Positions 11,783-21,071 of a stretch of 64,000 nucleotides of DNA are shown here, one piece after another. The position numbers were made by a program, and so were the translations under genes. This DNA comes from Isoetes taiwanensis (Eukaryota > Streptophyta > Lycopodiopsida > Isoetales > Isoetaceae). Position 1 is the first letter of the stretch. Every line of letters begins with the position of its first letter. Location: the NCBI GenBank assembly GCA_021234155.1, contig JAJEKV010000058.1, positions 8,182,992 through 8,246,991 of the forward strand, given 5' to 3'. The notes beneath the pieces were generated by a model, which was given only the letters and a program-made list of their open reading frames with translations, was not told the origin of the DNA and did not search any database.

Positions 11783-12080
11783 CCTTGGAGGGTTATGTAT
11801 ACCTCAATACTTATAGTATGGTTATGTGTATTACAAAAGGTTATGTATACCTGTTGCATACTATGGTTATGTGTATTACAAAAGGTTATGTATACCTGAT
11901 AACAATAAGATTACAATAAGATAACAATAAGAGTACAACCAGATTACAATAAGATAACAAGTACTATTATTTTACTATTACTTATATTACGGTTATGTGT
12001 ATTACAAAAGGTTATGTGTACCTGTTGTATACTAACACAACCAGATTACAATAAGATAACAAGTAATATTATTCTTCTAC
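11783..12080. repeat. AT-rich minisatellite at element left end (copy 2)
   Basis: The units are the same as at 2231-2530 (GGTTATGTGTATTACAAAAG and ATTACAATAAGATAACAA). This copy keeps CCTGTTG and CCAGATT where copy 1 has shortened versions. Confidence 0.7.
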
Positions 12081-12082
12081 TA

Positions 12083-12320
12083 TTACTCTGAATGATCAGA
12101 ACTAGCAGAAGGCGCTCCAGAGATCCTTTCGATCATGAACATTTGATACTCCCTATTCCACAGGAGATGGATGATAACATCGACGGGATCAGGATAATGG
12201 CGAGGATTGAGAGCAAATGGTGAGCCACCTTCAAGCGGTATATCTCGCCATGGCACCGCTGAAGTCCTCATGATTCATCTTGCAAGTGATAGAATCACGT
12301 TCAAGACCAGAATACGTCAT
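12083..12320 (-). pseudogene. Mini-gene C, copy 2
   Basis: A minus-strand ATG at 12320 begins MTYSGLERDSITCKMNHEDF. After one frameshift near 12240 the frame continues PLEGGSPFALNPRHYPDPVD, then VIIHLLWNREYQMF, and ends SSDHSE at 12083. A TATAAATATAC box lies on the minus strand at 12361-12376, about 45 bp upstream of the ATG, and is divergent from the mini-gene A promoter. The restored product would be about 80 residues. The VIIHLLW phrase is shared in form with mini-genes A and B. The family is unknown. Confidence 0.4.
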
Positions 12321-12360
12321 AGCTAGACGGAGGCCAATGTTGCTGCACTCGGCAATTTGA

Positions 12361-12376
12361 TGTATATTTATACCCA
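12361..12376 (-). promoter_or_regulatory. TATA box of mini-gene C, copy 2
   Basis: On the minus strand the text is GGTGGGTATAAATATACA, about 45 bp before the ATG at 12320. The same box is present in copy 1 near 2811-2827. Confidence 0.45.
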
Positions 12377-12447
12377 CCAAAATTATTGATGGTATATACC
12401 CAGCAAAATTATTGATGGTATATACTCGTATAAAGGCAATGAACACC

Positions 12448-12485
12448 AATAATTCACATCAATAATTTTACTTCACTATAAAAGC
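12448..12485 (+). promoter_or_regulatory. Mini-gene A promoter, copy 2
   Basis: CCAATAATTCACATCAATAA, TTTTACTTCA and CTATAAAAG (TATA at 12476-12484) precede the ATG at 12520. The CCAAT-like start, TATA box and leader are shared with mini-gene B. Confidence 0.5.
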
Positions 12486-12519
12486 AGCTCCATCGGGTGG
12501 TAGAGCTCATTCATCTCCC

Positions 12520-12724
12520 ATGGCTTCCTTGCCTGATCGTCCAGAGAACATCCAATCCTTCAGGTGCTACTTTAGCTATAATGATCTGCGGTGAATGCTA
12601 CGAAATGGTATCAAACTTGATCCATGGTCTGCAGTCCAAAGCAGATGGTCCCGCGAAAAGCTTGCAAGAAGCTCACTTTCGTGTTAAGGTCCACCTTTAT
12701 TGGCTTCCCGATCGAGATCTTTGA
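12520..12724 (+). pseudogene. Mini-gene A, copy 2
   Basis: The ATG at 12520 opens MASLPDRPENIQSFRCYFSY, closed by TGA at about 12594. The adjacent frame continues CYEMVSNLIHGLQSKADGP and then FRVKVHLYWLPDRDL to a stop at 12724, so one frameshift probably separates the two halves of a ~70-residue protein. The product is basic and without signal peptide or membrane segment. I do not recognise it. Its shared promoter and shared VHLYWLPDR-like end link it to mini-gene B. Confidence 0.4.
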
Positions 12725-13087
12725 GCTGAATAGCATCCGCGTGCTTTGATGTTGATGATGAGTGAATCAGATCGCTAAGGATATAATAATGACATGAGTA
12801 CCTATGAACTATGCAAGCTGTCTTTAATTTCAATCACACCTATATTAGTCAAGCAGCAATGACGAGTGAATCATCGATGATATGTATACCTGTTAAGGAT
12901 ATAATAATATAAGCACTTATGATTTGTGTATCTGTTAAGGATATATATAATATAAGCATAGTGAATATTAGTTGATGTATAGAATTTGAGTATATGATAG
13001 AATCGTACCTGTACGAGTACATGATACTTGTATACGCCCGTACGAGTACATGATACTTGTATACGCTCAATGATGGCGCTACAGTCC

Positions 13088-13130
13088 ACCCCAATAATTC
13101 ACATCAATAATTTTACTTCACTATAAAAAC
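13088..13130 (+). promoter_or_regulatory. Mini-gene B promoter, copy 2
   Basis: A second CCAATAATTCACATCAATAA / CTATAAAAA cassette (TATA at 13121-13129) lies 44 bp upstream of the ATG at 13165. It is nearly identical to the mini-gene A promoter 640 bp upstream. Confidence 0.5.
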
Positions 13131-13164
13131 AGCTCCATTCGGGGCTAGAGGTCATTCATCTCCC

Positions 13165-13497
13165 ATGGATTATTTGCCTTTCTTACGTTCACCACATCGA
13201 GGCGATCAAGTGCTCAATGAGCCACTCGATCTTGTTGGTTGCCTAGACGGGCATCTTCTTCTTGATCCCTACCGCCGAAGAAAAGCTTTGGGCGCCGAGA
13301 TTCATTGCCTCCGCGTCAATTCGTGTTATGATCCATCTGATTTGGCTCCCCGGCGCGCAGCTATGAGATATCGGGGATCACTACTACGAATCCCGAAGAT
13401 GAATGAATCACCTGTTCAACATATAAGCACTTCTGACCATCTTATCTATGAATCATGTATGCATTTATATATTAAAGATGTAAGCAGTTATATATGA
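13165..13497 (+). CDS. Mini-gene B, copy 2: small unknown protein
   Basis: The open frame has 110 codons, beginning MDYLPFLRSPHRGDQVLNEP and DLVGCLDGHLLLDPYRRRKA. The ATG is the first after a TATA box and a leader conserved with mini-gene A. In copy 1 the equivalent of the C-terminal half reads IRVMIHLIWLPERM in a different frame, so this longer frame may be slipped after about residue 55 and the true end may lie near 13400. No domain is recognised. Its place beside the transposase suggests an accessory gene of the element, which is inference. Confidence 0.4.
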   Translation: MDYLPFLRSPHRGDQVLNEPLDLVGCLDGHLLLDPYRRRKALGAEIHCLRVNSCYDPSDLAPRRAAMRYRGSLLRIPKMNESPVQHISTSDHLIYESCMHLYIKDVSSYI

Positions 13498-13549
13498 TCA
13501 CAAATATAGTAATGTACAAGATCTTATGTATTAAGATGAAAGATATGTA

Positions 13550-16104
13550 TTACAAGTACAAGATCTCATGTATTAAGATGAACAATGTGCTATGTCTTTC
13601 CACATGTCTATAATATATTTGAATTTGGATTTTTTTGACCCTCTTGCCATTGGCATCCCAGGCATAATGAATAGCATCTAAATTTTCATACCTTGAAGGA
13701 TCGGAAGGATTAGGCCGCCAACGCTTAGTCAAGCAGTCTTTGTAGTCCCCTCCAGTAGGCTTCCACCACGATATAAAAATATGGCCAAAATATATAGATT
13801 CTGGATCAAGAACAACATTCTCCTCTGCATATCCTAACCAAGTGGCGTGTTATCATCTCCGTGTCCTGACTAGAACAAACATACCCTTTGTCACATGTAC
13901 GTGAGGATCAAACTCTTCAAGAGGCAACACTGGACGGCCATCTGACGGACCACTATAAGATGGTAAAGGTCGTGTGACCAAGGCAGATACGTCGACCTCT
14001 GGAACAAATGTTGTTTGTTCTAGAGGAGCTTGTCTTGTTTGTGGCCAAAATGCATCATTTTGAGGACGTCCTGGAGCAACATCCTCCAAAGAGATAAGAA
14101 GCTGGCTCCAATACTCAACACTTGCCGTGTATTGCCTTGCAAACAAGCTAGTTTCTTGATTCTTACATATGTCCTTCCATAGGGAGATGTATTTGTTGAT
14201 GCTATCCTTCAACCCTGGAAGATCTTTCAATGTTGGTCTAGGAGGAATATTTTGTGGCACACCACTTGGTATCATTGGCTGACCATGTTCATCCTCTTTC
14301 CACATTCTAACTCCTGGAGAATCTGGCTGGAAGCCACTCTTTATGTGTAGGGCGATTTTGTATTGCATAACAGGCCAATCTCCCCGCCATCTTAAATTTG
14401 AAGAGCAATGGTTCAAGATGCCCAACCAGGCGTTGGCCCTTATCGAGGATGAATCCTTCACAAAATCCTTCCAATTTGGAACTTCATCAATAAAGTATGG
14501 AATTGGGGATTTTGCATTGCATTTGCTAAACAAGTAAAGTAGCTCGTAGTGTCAAAGCATCCAAGCGAACTCATCAAGGTTGAAAATTTTCCAAATAAAG
14601 CATCAATATCATCATGGGTGTGGCCGACCATCATAAAGCCCACTTGGATCTCATCAAAGACCTTAAGCCAAGTCAAATAAGATAAGTATGAAAAGACATA
14701 CCTATTTTTGTTTTGCCCTGCTGCATTATCAAGTGGCAAATAGAGATTTCGGGGAAGAGGGTTGAACACCCCAGGATTCGTTGTAGTTGAAGTATTTGGC
14801 AATACTTCTCCCATAGAAGCAAGTTTGTTCTTCAAAGGATTGATGTCCTTGACTGCTTGCATCCATTGGCAATCTGCAGGCTTACTTCCACATAAGTCAC
14901 CTATCTTGTCCTCTTGCACCAATTCCAAGTTATGCAATATTCTAGAAAGTGAACCAATGTGGAAGTTTGAATCATCTTTCCATAAATCAAGTGAAAAATG
15001 ACCATAGGCACGACCACCATGCCCATGAGTCAAAGCTCCTGTCAAACTGCTCTTCAAGCGATCACCTCTCCATACATATTTTGCTAGATGATGACTTCTA
15101 GGCACTAAAGTCTTAACCTGATCCATCTTATCATGTATTATACATAGATGATTTTCAGGAGACCGCTGTGACAATGCTCTCCAATGCCAATATTGACTTC
15201 TGCAAGAGCGTTGCTCTAGCATATGAGACCGACGTTGAATTGCAAGATTTCGTCTCTCTCTCTTGTATCTTTTGTTTTTTCCAGCTTCTGCTTAATTACG
15301 ACCTTGAGATGTTGCATTTAGAGAAGGTCAGTATTTTTGCAATGCTAACATCCGGAAATTCTCTTTTCCATATACTATAGAAAGAGTTCAAGGCTACAGT
15401 TGTTCCTGTAAGCTCTTCAACGACTGCACCAACTTCTTTATGTATAAGCTTCTTATTAAGAATGGAAGGAAGCTTCCGTACATTTTCTCTTACATCATCT
15501 CTACCTCTTTTGCTCCTATGGGGAATACTTTCAGCATTCTCCTGAATGAATCTGTCTAGCACACATTCGGTGGCCAGTGTAGAAGATCTAGGCTTCTTAG
15601 AGCCAGTATTACCATGTTCAGCTACCTTTGCACCTGCTTCAAATCTGTTTCTCCAATTGTAAAATGTTGACTGACTGATACCTAAAGCCATCGCCCACCC
15701 AGCCAAGACAATTCCATCCCCTTGAGCACTATCCTGTCCTCTCCTTCTCCTGTGTAAGTCACACTCAGCACGTCAAAAAAATACGTAACCCTTGCATTGT
15801 ATGGTTGAGATAAAAATTCTTTTCTTAATTCACATACTTGATGCTTGGTAAGTTTCTTGTTGCAAGTATTTTTGCAGCAGCTTGACTTCATGAACTTATT
15901 GATTGAAGTTGTGGAGCATAGCCTTTCCTCTTTGCTCTTTCCCTTGGGCTGTCTTGGAATCCTATGTGTGTAAGTATACTTCCTTTTTCGTTTGAATTGA
16001 GCCTGAATGTTGTCCTCAAATGATTCTATTTCCATATCCTCATTTTCTTTAGCTTCTCGAGCTTGCAGATGTTGTGAGACAGTCCTTCCATCCTGCAGCA
16101 TCAC
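13550..16104 (-). pseudogene. DUF7869-type transposase, copy 2 (near full length, frameshifted)
   Basis: On the minus strand the domains run in order. First come a basic N-terminus and a Cys cluster (SSCCKNTCNKKLTKHQV). An HTH-like segment follows (GISQSTFYNWRNRFEAG). A linker with IPHRSKRGRDD comes next, then QKLEKTKDTRERDEI. The nuclease-like core has IIHDKMDQ, YGHFSLDLW, LPLDNAAGQNKN and GHTHDDIDALFG. The C-terminal region ends in CLTKRWRPNPSDPSRY. The acidic residues of HDKMD, LDN and HDDID are candidate DDE metal ligands. Frameshifts occur near 15690, 15290, 15225, 14500 and 13850, so it is broken as written. Its homologue at 53.8-56.6 kb has the same order, which supports a single ~850-residue parent. 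Confidence 0.7.
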
Positions 16105-16242
16105 ATCGCTATTTTCCCATTGTACAAGTGCATTTTCTCACTGGCTTTTTTTACGCACAAGCATGACATTTGAGATCCTCTCGTAATTAGTGCAGAAGGA
16201 TCTTTCCCACACGAGCCCCACCTTTGAGTCTCCTAAAATTCA

Positions 16243-16452
16243 TCACAACAAAGATCCCGGGATCATCAAGACAATTATGGCCTCTGCATATTTACTTCGG
16301 TCACATGCATGAAGAATGTGGCAATGCTTATCCAAGAGATCGGTTCTTGAGAAACTAAGTGGTGGTTCATCATCATCTGATGCTATCCTGCGAGAGGAAA
16401 ACGTGTAATGAGATCTCTTTGTAGGATCAATTTCTTCATCTGCATCTGACAC
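16243..16452 (-). CDS. Short ORF upstream of the transposase
   Basis: The 69-codon frame is MSDADEEIDPTKRSHYTFSS followed by FSRTDLLDKHCHILHACDR and a hydrophobic IIVLMIP. It may be a first exon or N-terminal piece of the copy 2 transposase, or an unrelated fragment. The stop is in frame just beyond the hydrophobic end. No family is recognised. Confidence 0.25.
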   Translation of the reverse strand: MSDADEEIDPTKRSHYTFSSRRIASDDDEPPLSFSRTDLLDKHCHILHACDRSKYAEAIIVLMIPGSLL

Positions 16453-16466
16453 TGCCTCTACAGATT

Positions 16467-17123
16467 CTACGGAGTAGCTAAATCAATGGCATGATATCTT
16501 ATATCCTGCCGAGGCCATTCGATAAACGTGCCCACAGCCTCTTCAATGTTGTCAGCGCCATCACATGGAATCGGAAGGATGTGGGTAGGCACTACAGCCT
16601 CGGTAACTTGCCGCCACGCGTTGAGTGCGTCAACATTCTTCCCATGGATGCAAGTTCTATTCACGCAGACACCCTTACCAACCACAGTATTATTACTGAC
16701 AAGGTTCACCATATTCTCTCGTCTTTGCTATTGTTTGTAGGGCGGAGCGATCGACACCGAAGTCCGATGATGTTGTGGAGGGACTACTAGGCAAGTTGGG
16801 GTATCGATGTCGAGGCGTTCCCGATGACATAGTTGGGGCTCCTTCCACGATGGATTCACTTGATTTCGAGGCCATTCGATGAATGTCCCCACGGCGGCAA
16901 TGTTATATGCTCCCTCACACGGAATGGGAAGCACATGGGTGGGCACTATGGCTTCAGTGACCTCCACGACCACATTGCACCATGGAATGTTCCTGCCATG
17001 CAGATGGCCTCTATGCAATTCATGTCCCCTGGCAACTACCACATCCCCATCGACAAGGTTACGCAGGGGCCTTTTCCTATGAGAATCAATACACATATAT
17101 ATATACTTGTTAAGGACATGCAA
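16467..17123 (-). pseudogene. Tandem DUF8039-like domains of a plant transposon protein
   Basis: Two minus-strand segments (16480-16712 and 16860-17090) encode the same ~70-residue module: NLV..., HGKN or HGRN, V(T)EAVVPTH(I/V)LPIPC(D/E)GA.NI, and AVGTFIEWPR. The signature 'VGTFIEWPR' with 'LPIPC' is what I associate with DUF8039, found in plant transposon-encoded proteins often joined to Ulp1-like proteases. The two modules are in different local frames with spacer sequence between, and no ATG-to-stop frame spans both. It is therefore a fragment. It abuts element copy 2 but is not part of copy 1. Confidence 0.55.
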
Positions 17124-17189
17124 CCCTCGATGACATATATACTTAGTAAAAATAGCGCGAAAATGTGAAAGAAATTATACGACATGAGA

Positions 17190-17490
17190 CAAATGGCGCA
17201 GCTGCTCCATTTACGAAATGGCGCAGTCGCGCCCTTTACATTTAAATGGCGCAGCTGCGCCATTTGCCTATCAATGTGCCATTTTCCTTGAAATGGAGCA
17301 GCTGCGCCATTTTCCTTGAAATGGAGCAGCTGCGCCATTTCCCTTTTAAATGGCGCACCTGCGCCATTTAAAGGGAAATGGCGCTAATGGCTCCCATTTC
17401 AAGGAAAATGGCGCAGCTGCTCCATTTCAAGGAAAATGGCGCAGCTGCTCCATTTCAAGGAAAATGGCACATTGATAGGCAAATGGCATC
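17190..17490. repeat. Palindrome cluster, GGCGCAGCTGCGCC core, forming a long hairpin
   Basis: About ten units of the perfect dyad AAATGGCGCAG/CTGCGCCATTT and variants (GGAGCAGCTGCGCC, GGCGCACCTGCGCC) occur here. From 17261 to about 17486 the units are themselves arranged as a larger inverted repeat centred near 17358. The arm starting GCCTATCAATGTGCCATTTT returns as AAAATGGCACATTGATAGGC, with one extra unit in the right arm. The same dyad fills the introns of the gene at 26.7-30.2 kb. Confidence 0.85.
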
Positions 17491-17499
17491 TTCAATCTA

Positions 17500-17725
17500 A
17501 ATGCTATATCTAATAGCTAGAGTTATGGATTCCTATTACTACAAGATTCAGCAAGACATCAATTGTTGAGAACTTATCTACTGAACAAGATAGAGAAGAT
17601 CTACCCTTAAATATATTAAAACATTTAACATCCTACATCCTACATTAAACATACTAAAACATTTAACATACTAGAACTGAATAGCCTCTAACCTGGAGGT
17701 GATTGACGATTCCGGATCTGCCATA
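17500..17725. other. Short AT-rich spacer
   Basis: There is no gene. A small repeat, ACATTTAACATCCTACAT / ACATACTAAAACATTTAACA, lies at 17610-17670. Confidence 0.5.
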
Positions 17726-17729
17726 TCAG

Positions 17730-17800
17730 AGAATGCGCCTGAAGAATTTGGACAAGCGCCTGAATAATCTGGACAAGTCTGGACAAGCGCCTGGAGAATC
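17730..17800 (+). repeat. 21-bp coiled-coil-coding repeat, left part
   Basis: About three units of GACAAGCGCCTGAAGAAT-type text read as the heptad (L)DKRLKNL. The same unit and orientation reappear at 25765-25900, on the other side of the ~8 kb inverted-end element. The element therefore appears to interrupt one array. Confidence 0.6.
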
Positions 17801-18075
17801 CATTAGAGGTAATTTGAGATCTCCTTTTGTCCCCATAAGAATCCTCCAATAGAATGAGTACTCTATATCAAACTGCAATTAATGCAGCATTAACAACTTC
17901 ATTGCATCGTTTTTTCCCTATAACTTTTGATCTACTCATGAAAATGTTGCGACGTTTGTTGCATTAGATGCAGAATGAAAAGATCTTTCAAGTGATATAT
18001 GGTTATGGGGATTTTTATTTGGAGGGTTTTTTTGAAGATGGCTGAGAGGGTTTCTTAGAAGAATCTTCTTAAGAA
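17801..18075 (+). repeat. Left terminal inverted repeat of the capture element
   Basis: It is inverted relative to 25370-25762, with the ordered anchors listed under the element. The arms are diverged, so the element is old or the arms have not been homogenised. Confidence 0.6.
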
Positions 18076-18830
18076 TATTCTGATATGGCGGGATGAAATC
18101 TTTTCCAATCTTGAAAACTGACAACATGTCACTCTCTAGTACAAAATTGGAAGCTATTTCCTAGTCATTTAACATCCACCTTTCAAAGAACGAGCAAAAT
18201 TCACCATTGAAGCAAGAAGCAAGAATCTCACAATCACAATTATTTGCATCCATTAGAAATTAAAGTTTCTTTCACAAACCAAGTTTGATGGTGTCTCGCC
18301 AGAAAGAGAAAGGATTCAAATTGTGGATAAGAAGTGTCAATAGTGAATTTCCCCGTATAAACACGGAAAGGATTCATACAGAATATAAACCAAGTGAGTG
18401 TCTGGAAGGGGTTTTTTTATCGATGTTTTCATATGTATACTAGAGGTTTCAATTCCCCTCTTACTGACATTCTAATATAATCTCTCGATGGAAGGGATAT
18501 GGAAAAGGTGAATCTTCCAAGCGAATTTATGAAGTTCTAAAAATCCATCGAGGCATTGATTGAGGCCCACAAATACTTTTGAATATCAAGGCATTTGTGA
18601 TTAAACATGGCACCCCTTAAGATTTCGTAAGTAACACTCATTTTATTCGTTTTTGGGTTGCCCCTAGGGGGGCAAGCCCTTGTTTATGTGGGTGTATGGC
18701 ATATTCCAAGTATATGCTAGTATATACTAGGAATATGCTAATGACTGCTAAAAACTTGCTATGGAGGGTAAACTGGCGGTGGTCGCCGTTGTTGGGCAGC
18801 GACTTTGAAACTGGCTAACCGGTTTAACAG
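18076..18830. other. Element interior before the ECD fragment, with dispersed repeat copy B
   Basis: No coding frame is recognised. At 18657-18765 lies the second copy of the repeat seen at 10511-10605: GTTGCCCCTAGGGG, then GCATATTCCAAGTATATGCT facing AGTATATACTAGGAATATGC, an almost perfect dyad, then AAAAACTTGCTAT. Confidence 0.55.
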
Positions 18831-20035
18831 ATGGAGTCTTCCACGGCAATGGACGCTGTTCTATACGCTCTGTGCCCTGATTTTGTAGTAAGTAACAGCG
18901 TCCCAGAAATTGACGTCCTTTCTCGACTCTCAGACCTTCGGCAGGTATGCCTTGAAGCAGTTTCGAGTATCGCATCTTCTTACATTTGGCAGCATCAGGC
19001 TTTTGATTTGGAAATAGCTATTAAAACCCCTTCATCACATTTTGAACTATCTATTAAAGATTGGAAACACGAAGATGATCGTAAGTAGGAGGCTGGGTCT
19101 TGGATAAGTTGTCCTTGCTGTATGGCAAGGTGAAATATGGATATAACATAGAGGATGAATGGTTTGTGGCCCATTTGTTGTATGAAATTTCTAGAAGGGT
19201 TGCAAGTATATCAATTCAGGTGTGGGATTCAGATGGGCATTTTTTGTTGATTGAAGTGCATATAGTATACCTAGGTGGCTAAAACCCGAGAACATCACAA
19301 ATCGTATATTTATTAGAAGAGGCTGCCTTCTCATCTTGCCGTTACCAAAATCACCAGCATAGATCTTTAAGCTGCATGTGAAACCTTCTCTCAGAGGTGC
19401 TCTGCAGGTTCTAGTTGAAGGGGAAATTGCTACTAAAGGCGCAGATGGTGTCCAGGAGGCTATAAACAGAAGACTGAAAGGATATCCTGGAAAAGCAAGG
19501 CTTAATATGCATCACATGAGATGCTAGGGTTCCACTACCAGTTGCACAATTATTGAAACACGAGCCTCAATTAGTTGCATTGGCTGTGGATGCCTTCGAT
19601 AACAGGGATATTGATGCCATGAAAGCAGCTTCTTGCATGAAGAAGTTTTTGACATTTGGCCCCAGAAAGTGAACCAGAAATGGTCACTCTGCTGGTATAC
19701 ATGTCTAGAGTGTACAACTTATGCAAAGAATTGTTGCAAGTTCAAAATGCTATCCAATACCACCATTCTCTTTTGAATATCGTGAAGCCGGAGGCATATC
19801 GCGAAATGTTCTTGAATCTTGATTTTGCAGTACCGCCATGCATGCACCAGTGAGATGTATTGGTGATATACTTGCTCTGCCATATTCCGTCAACGACTTT
19901 GCTGGATTAGGCAATTCAAATAGTAATGATGATTCGTGGATGCATAATGAGGAGCAGAACTTCACCAAGCCATGGACGAAAGGCAAAGGGAGATTGATGC
20001 TTATGAGGCAAAGAAAGTAGGCTTAAAAGAAGAAT
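18831..20035 (+). pseudogene. Ecdysoneless (SGT1/ECD)-like gene fragment
   Basis: The frames give, in order, AVLYALCPDFV, SYIWQHQAFDLEIA, YGYNIEDEWFVAHLLYEIS, IQVWDSDGHFLLIE, PRWLKPENITNRIFIRRG, GALQVLVEGEIATKGADGVQ, INRRLKGYPGKARLNMHHMR, VPLPVAQLLKHEPQLVALAV and ELHQAMDERQREIDAYEAKK. This is the landmark order of the Ecdysoneless/SGT1 family: D.EWFV, SIRVWD.DGEFLLIEAA, WL.PE...NRVFI, and the GYP...NMHR region. The family acts in cell-cycle and splicing-related functions in other eukaryotes. At least four frameshifts or stops interrupt it. The pieces follow with little or no intron between them, so a processed copy is possible. Confidence 0.8.
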
Positions 20036-20380
20036 CTCACATCCGAAGAGTGCGGGTAATATTTGATTTAGCATTGTCTTTACCTTCGGACTTAAAGAAG
20101 CTGCTTTGCTCAATTTCGAGATGACATTGCGCTTATTCCAAATGATACCGAGGAAGTATGTGAGGCTGGCACGCAAAGGAAGAATGCTGCAAAACTTAGG
20201 ATATGCATATGAAGGCTTTAGATTTCGTGGTAGGTCTAATAGAAGCCACAGACTTAGATTGTTTTGAGGTTGGAAAAAGCTTGACAATAGAGTATCAAAA
20301 CTATGTCTTGCAGTTTTAAAAGCGCAACAAGAATTTTAAACTTGACTGATCACTTCTGTTCACAGATAGCGGAAGACTAG
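20036..20380. other. Junction region between ECD and NAC fragments
   Basis: Frames such as DDIALIPNDTEEVCEAGT look protein-like but are short and unrecognised. This may be a further captured fragment or the end of the ECD segment. Confidence 0.3.
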
Positions 20381-21071
20381 CCTAGCATTCCCGTCGGTGT
20401 AAAGTTTCCAAGTGACAAGGAACTACTTGAACATCTTACAGCAAAAGTAGGAAGCGGTACCCTAAAACCTCATCCATTTATTGATGAATTCATTCCTACT
20501 TTAAGCTTTGAAGATGGGATCTGCTATACTCACCCCGAGAAGTTGCCAGGTAATTAACTCTCCTTTTTCATGTCAGCAGACTCAAAGAACTATCATTCAT
20601 ATAATTACTTCGTGTTGTGCAACATATTGGCTTAAGGTGTAGTAAATTATGAATCTAAAGCTGGTGGCTTTACAGAGCTGTGTGCATATCTGCTATTGCA
20701 AGCTTATGGTCATTGTCAATTTGTATATGAGGCTATCTGAACTATGACTTTGTTAGTATACGTTGTGATGGAATTTTCATCGTCCTGCTAATGCATACAC
20801 AACTGGTACATGTAAACACCGAAAAATACAAAAGGATAGTGAAAATACATCCAAACACTGGCCGGCACAAAACTGGAAAAACTAGAGCTGTTGTGGAAAA
20901 TGGGATACAGTACGGGTACAAGAATATCATGGTGCTTTATACAGGTTTTGCAAAAAACATGAAGCCTAAGAAAACTTGTTGGGTGATGCATCAATATCAC
21001 ATTGATAAACATGAAGAGGAAGGAGAGGGGGAACTGGTTGGATCAAAGATATTTTACCAGACTCAACCCAA
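20381..21071 (+). pseudogene. SOG1-like NAC domain fragment
   Basis: The first piece (about 20384-20549) reads [40 protein letters not shown] and HPEKLPG, then a GTAATT donor. The second piece (from about 20805) reads [50 protein letters not shown] and SKIFYQTQP. This is the NAC DNA-binding fold, with the HPFIDEFIP and GICYTHP spacing typical of the SOG1-like branch, the plant DNA-damage-response regulators. The intron between the pieces is kept, so this segment was probably captured as DNA. The activation region with SQ motifs is absent. It runs without a stop into H+-ATPase sequence. Confidence 0.8.

Larger units (their letters stand above)
11781..16460 (-). mobile_element. DUF7869-type transposable element, copy 2 (longer copy)
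   Basis: Positions 11781-14786 match copy 1 at 2229-5230, then transposase sequence continues to about 16104 and possibly 16452. The order from the left is minisatellite, minus-strand mini-gene C, plus-strand mini-genes A and B, then the minus-strand transposase. The transposase and the A/B mini-genes are convergent. The right border is uncertain because DUF8039-like sequence begins at about 16467. No clean terminal inverted repeats were seen. Confidence 0.65.
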
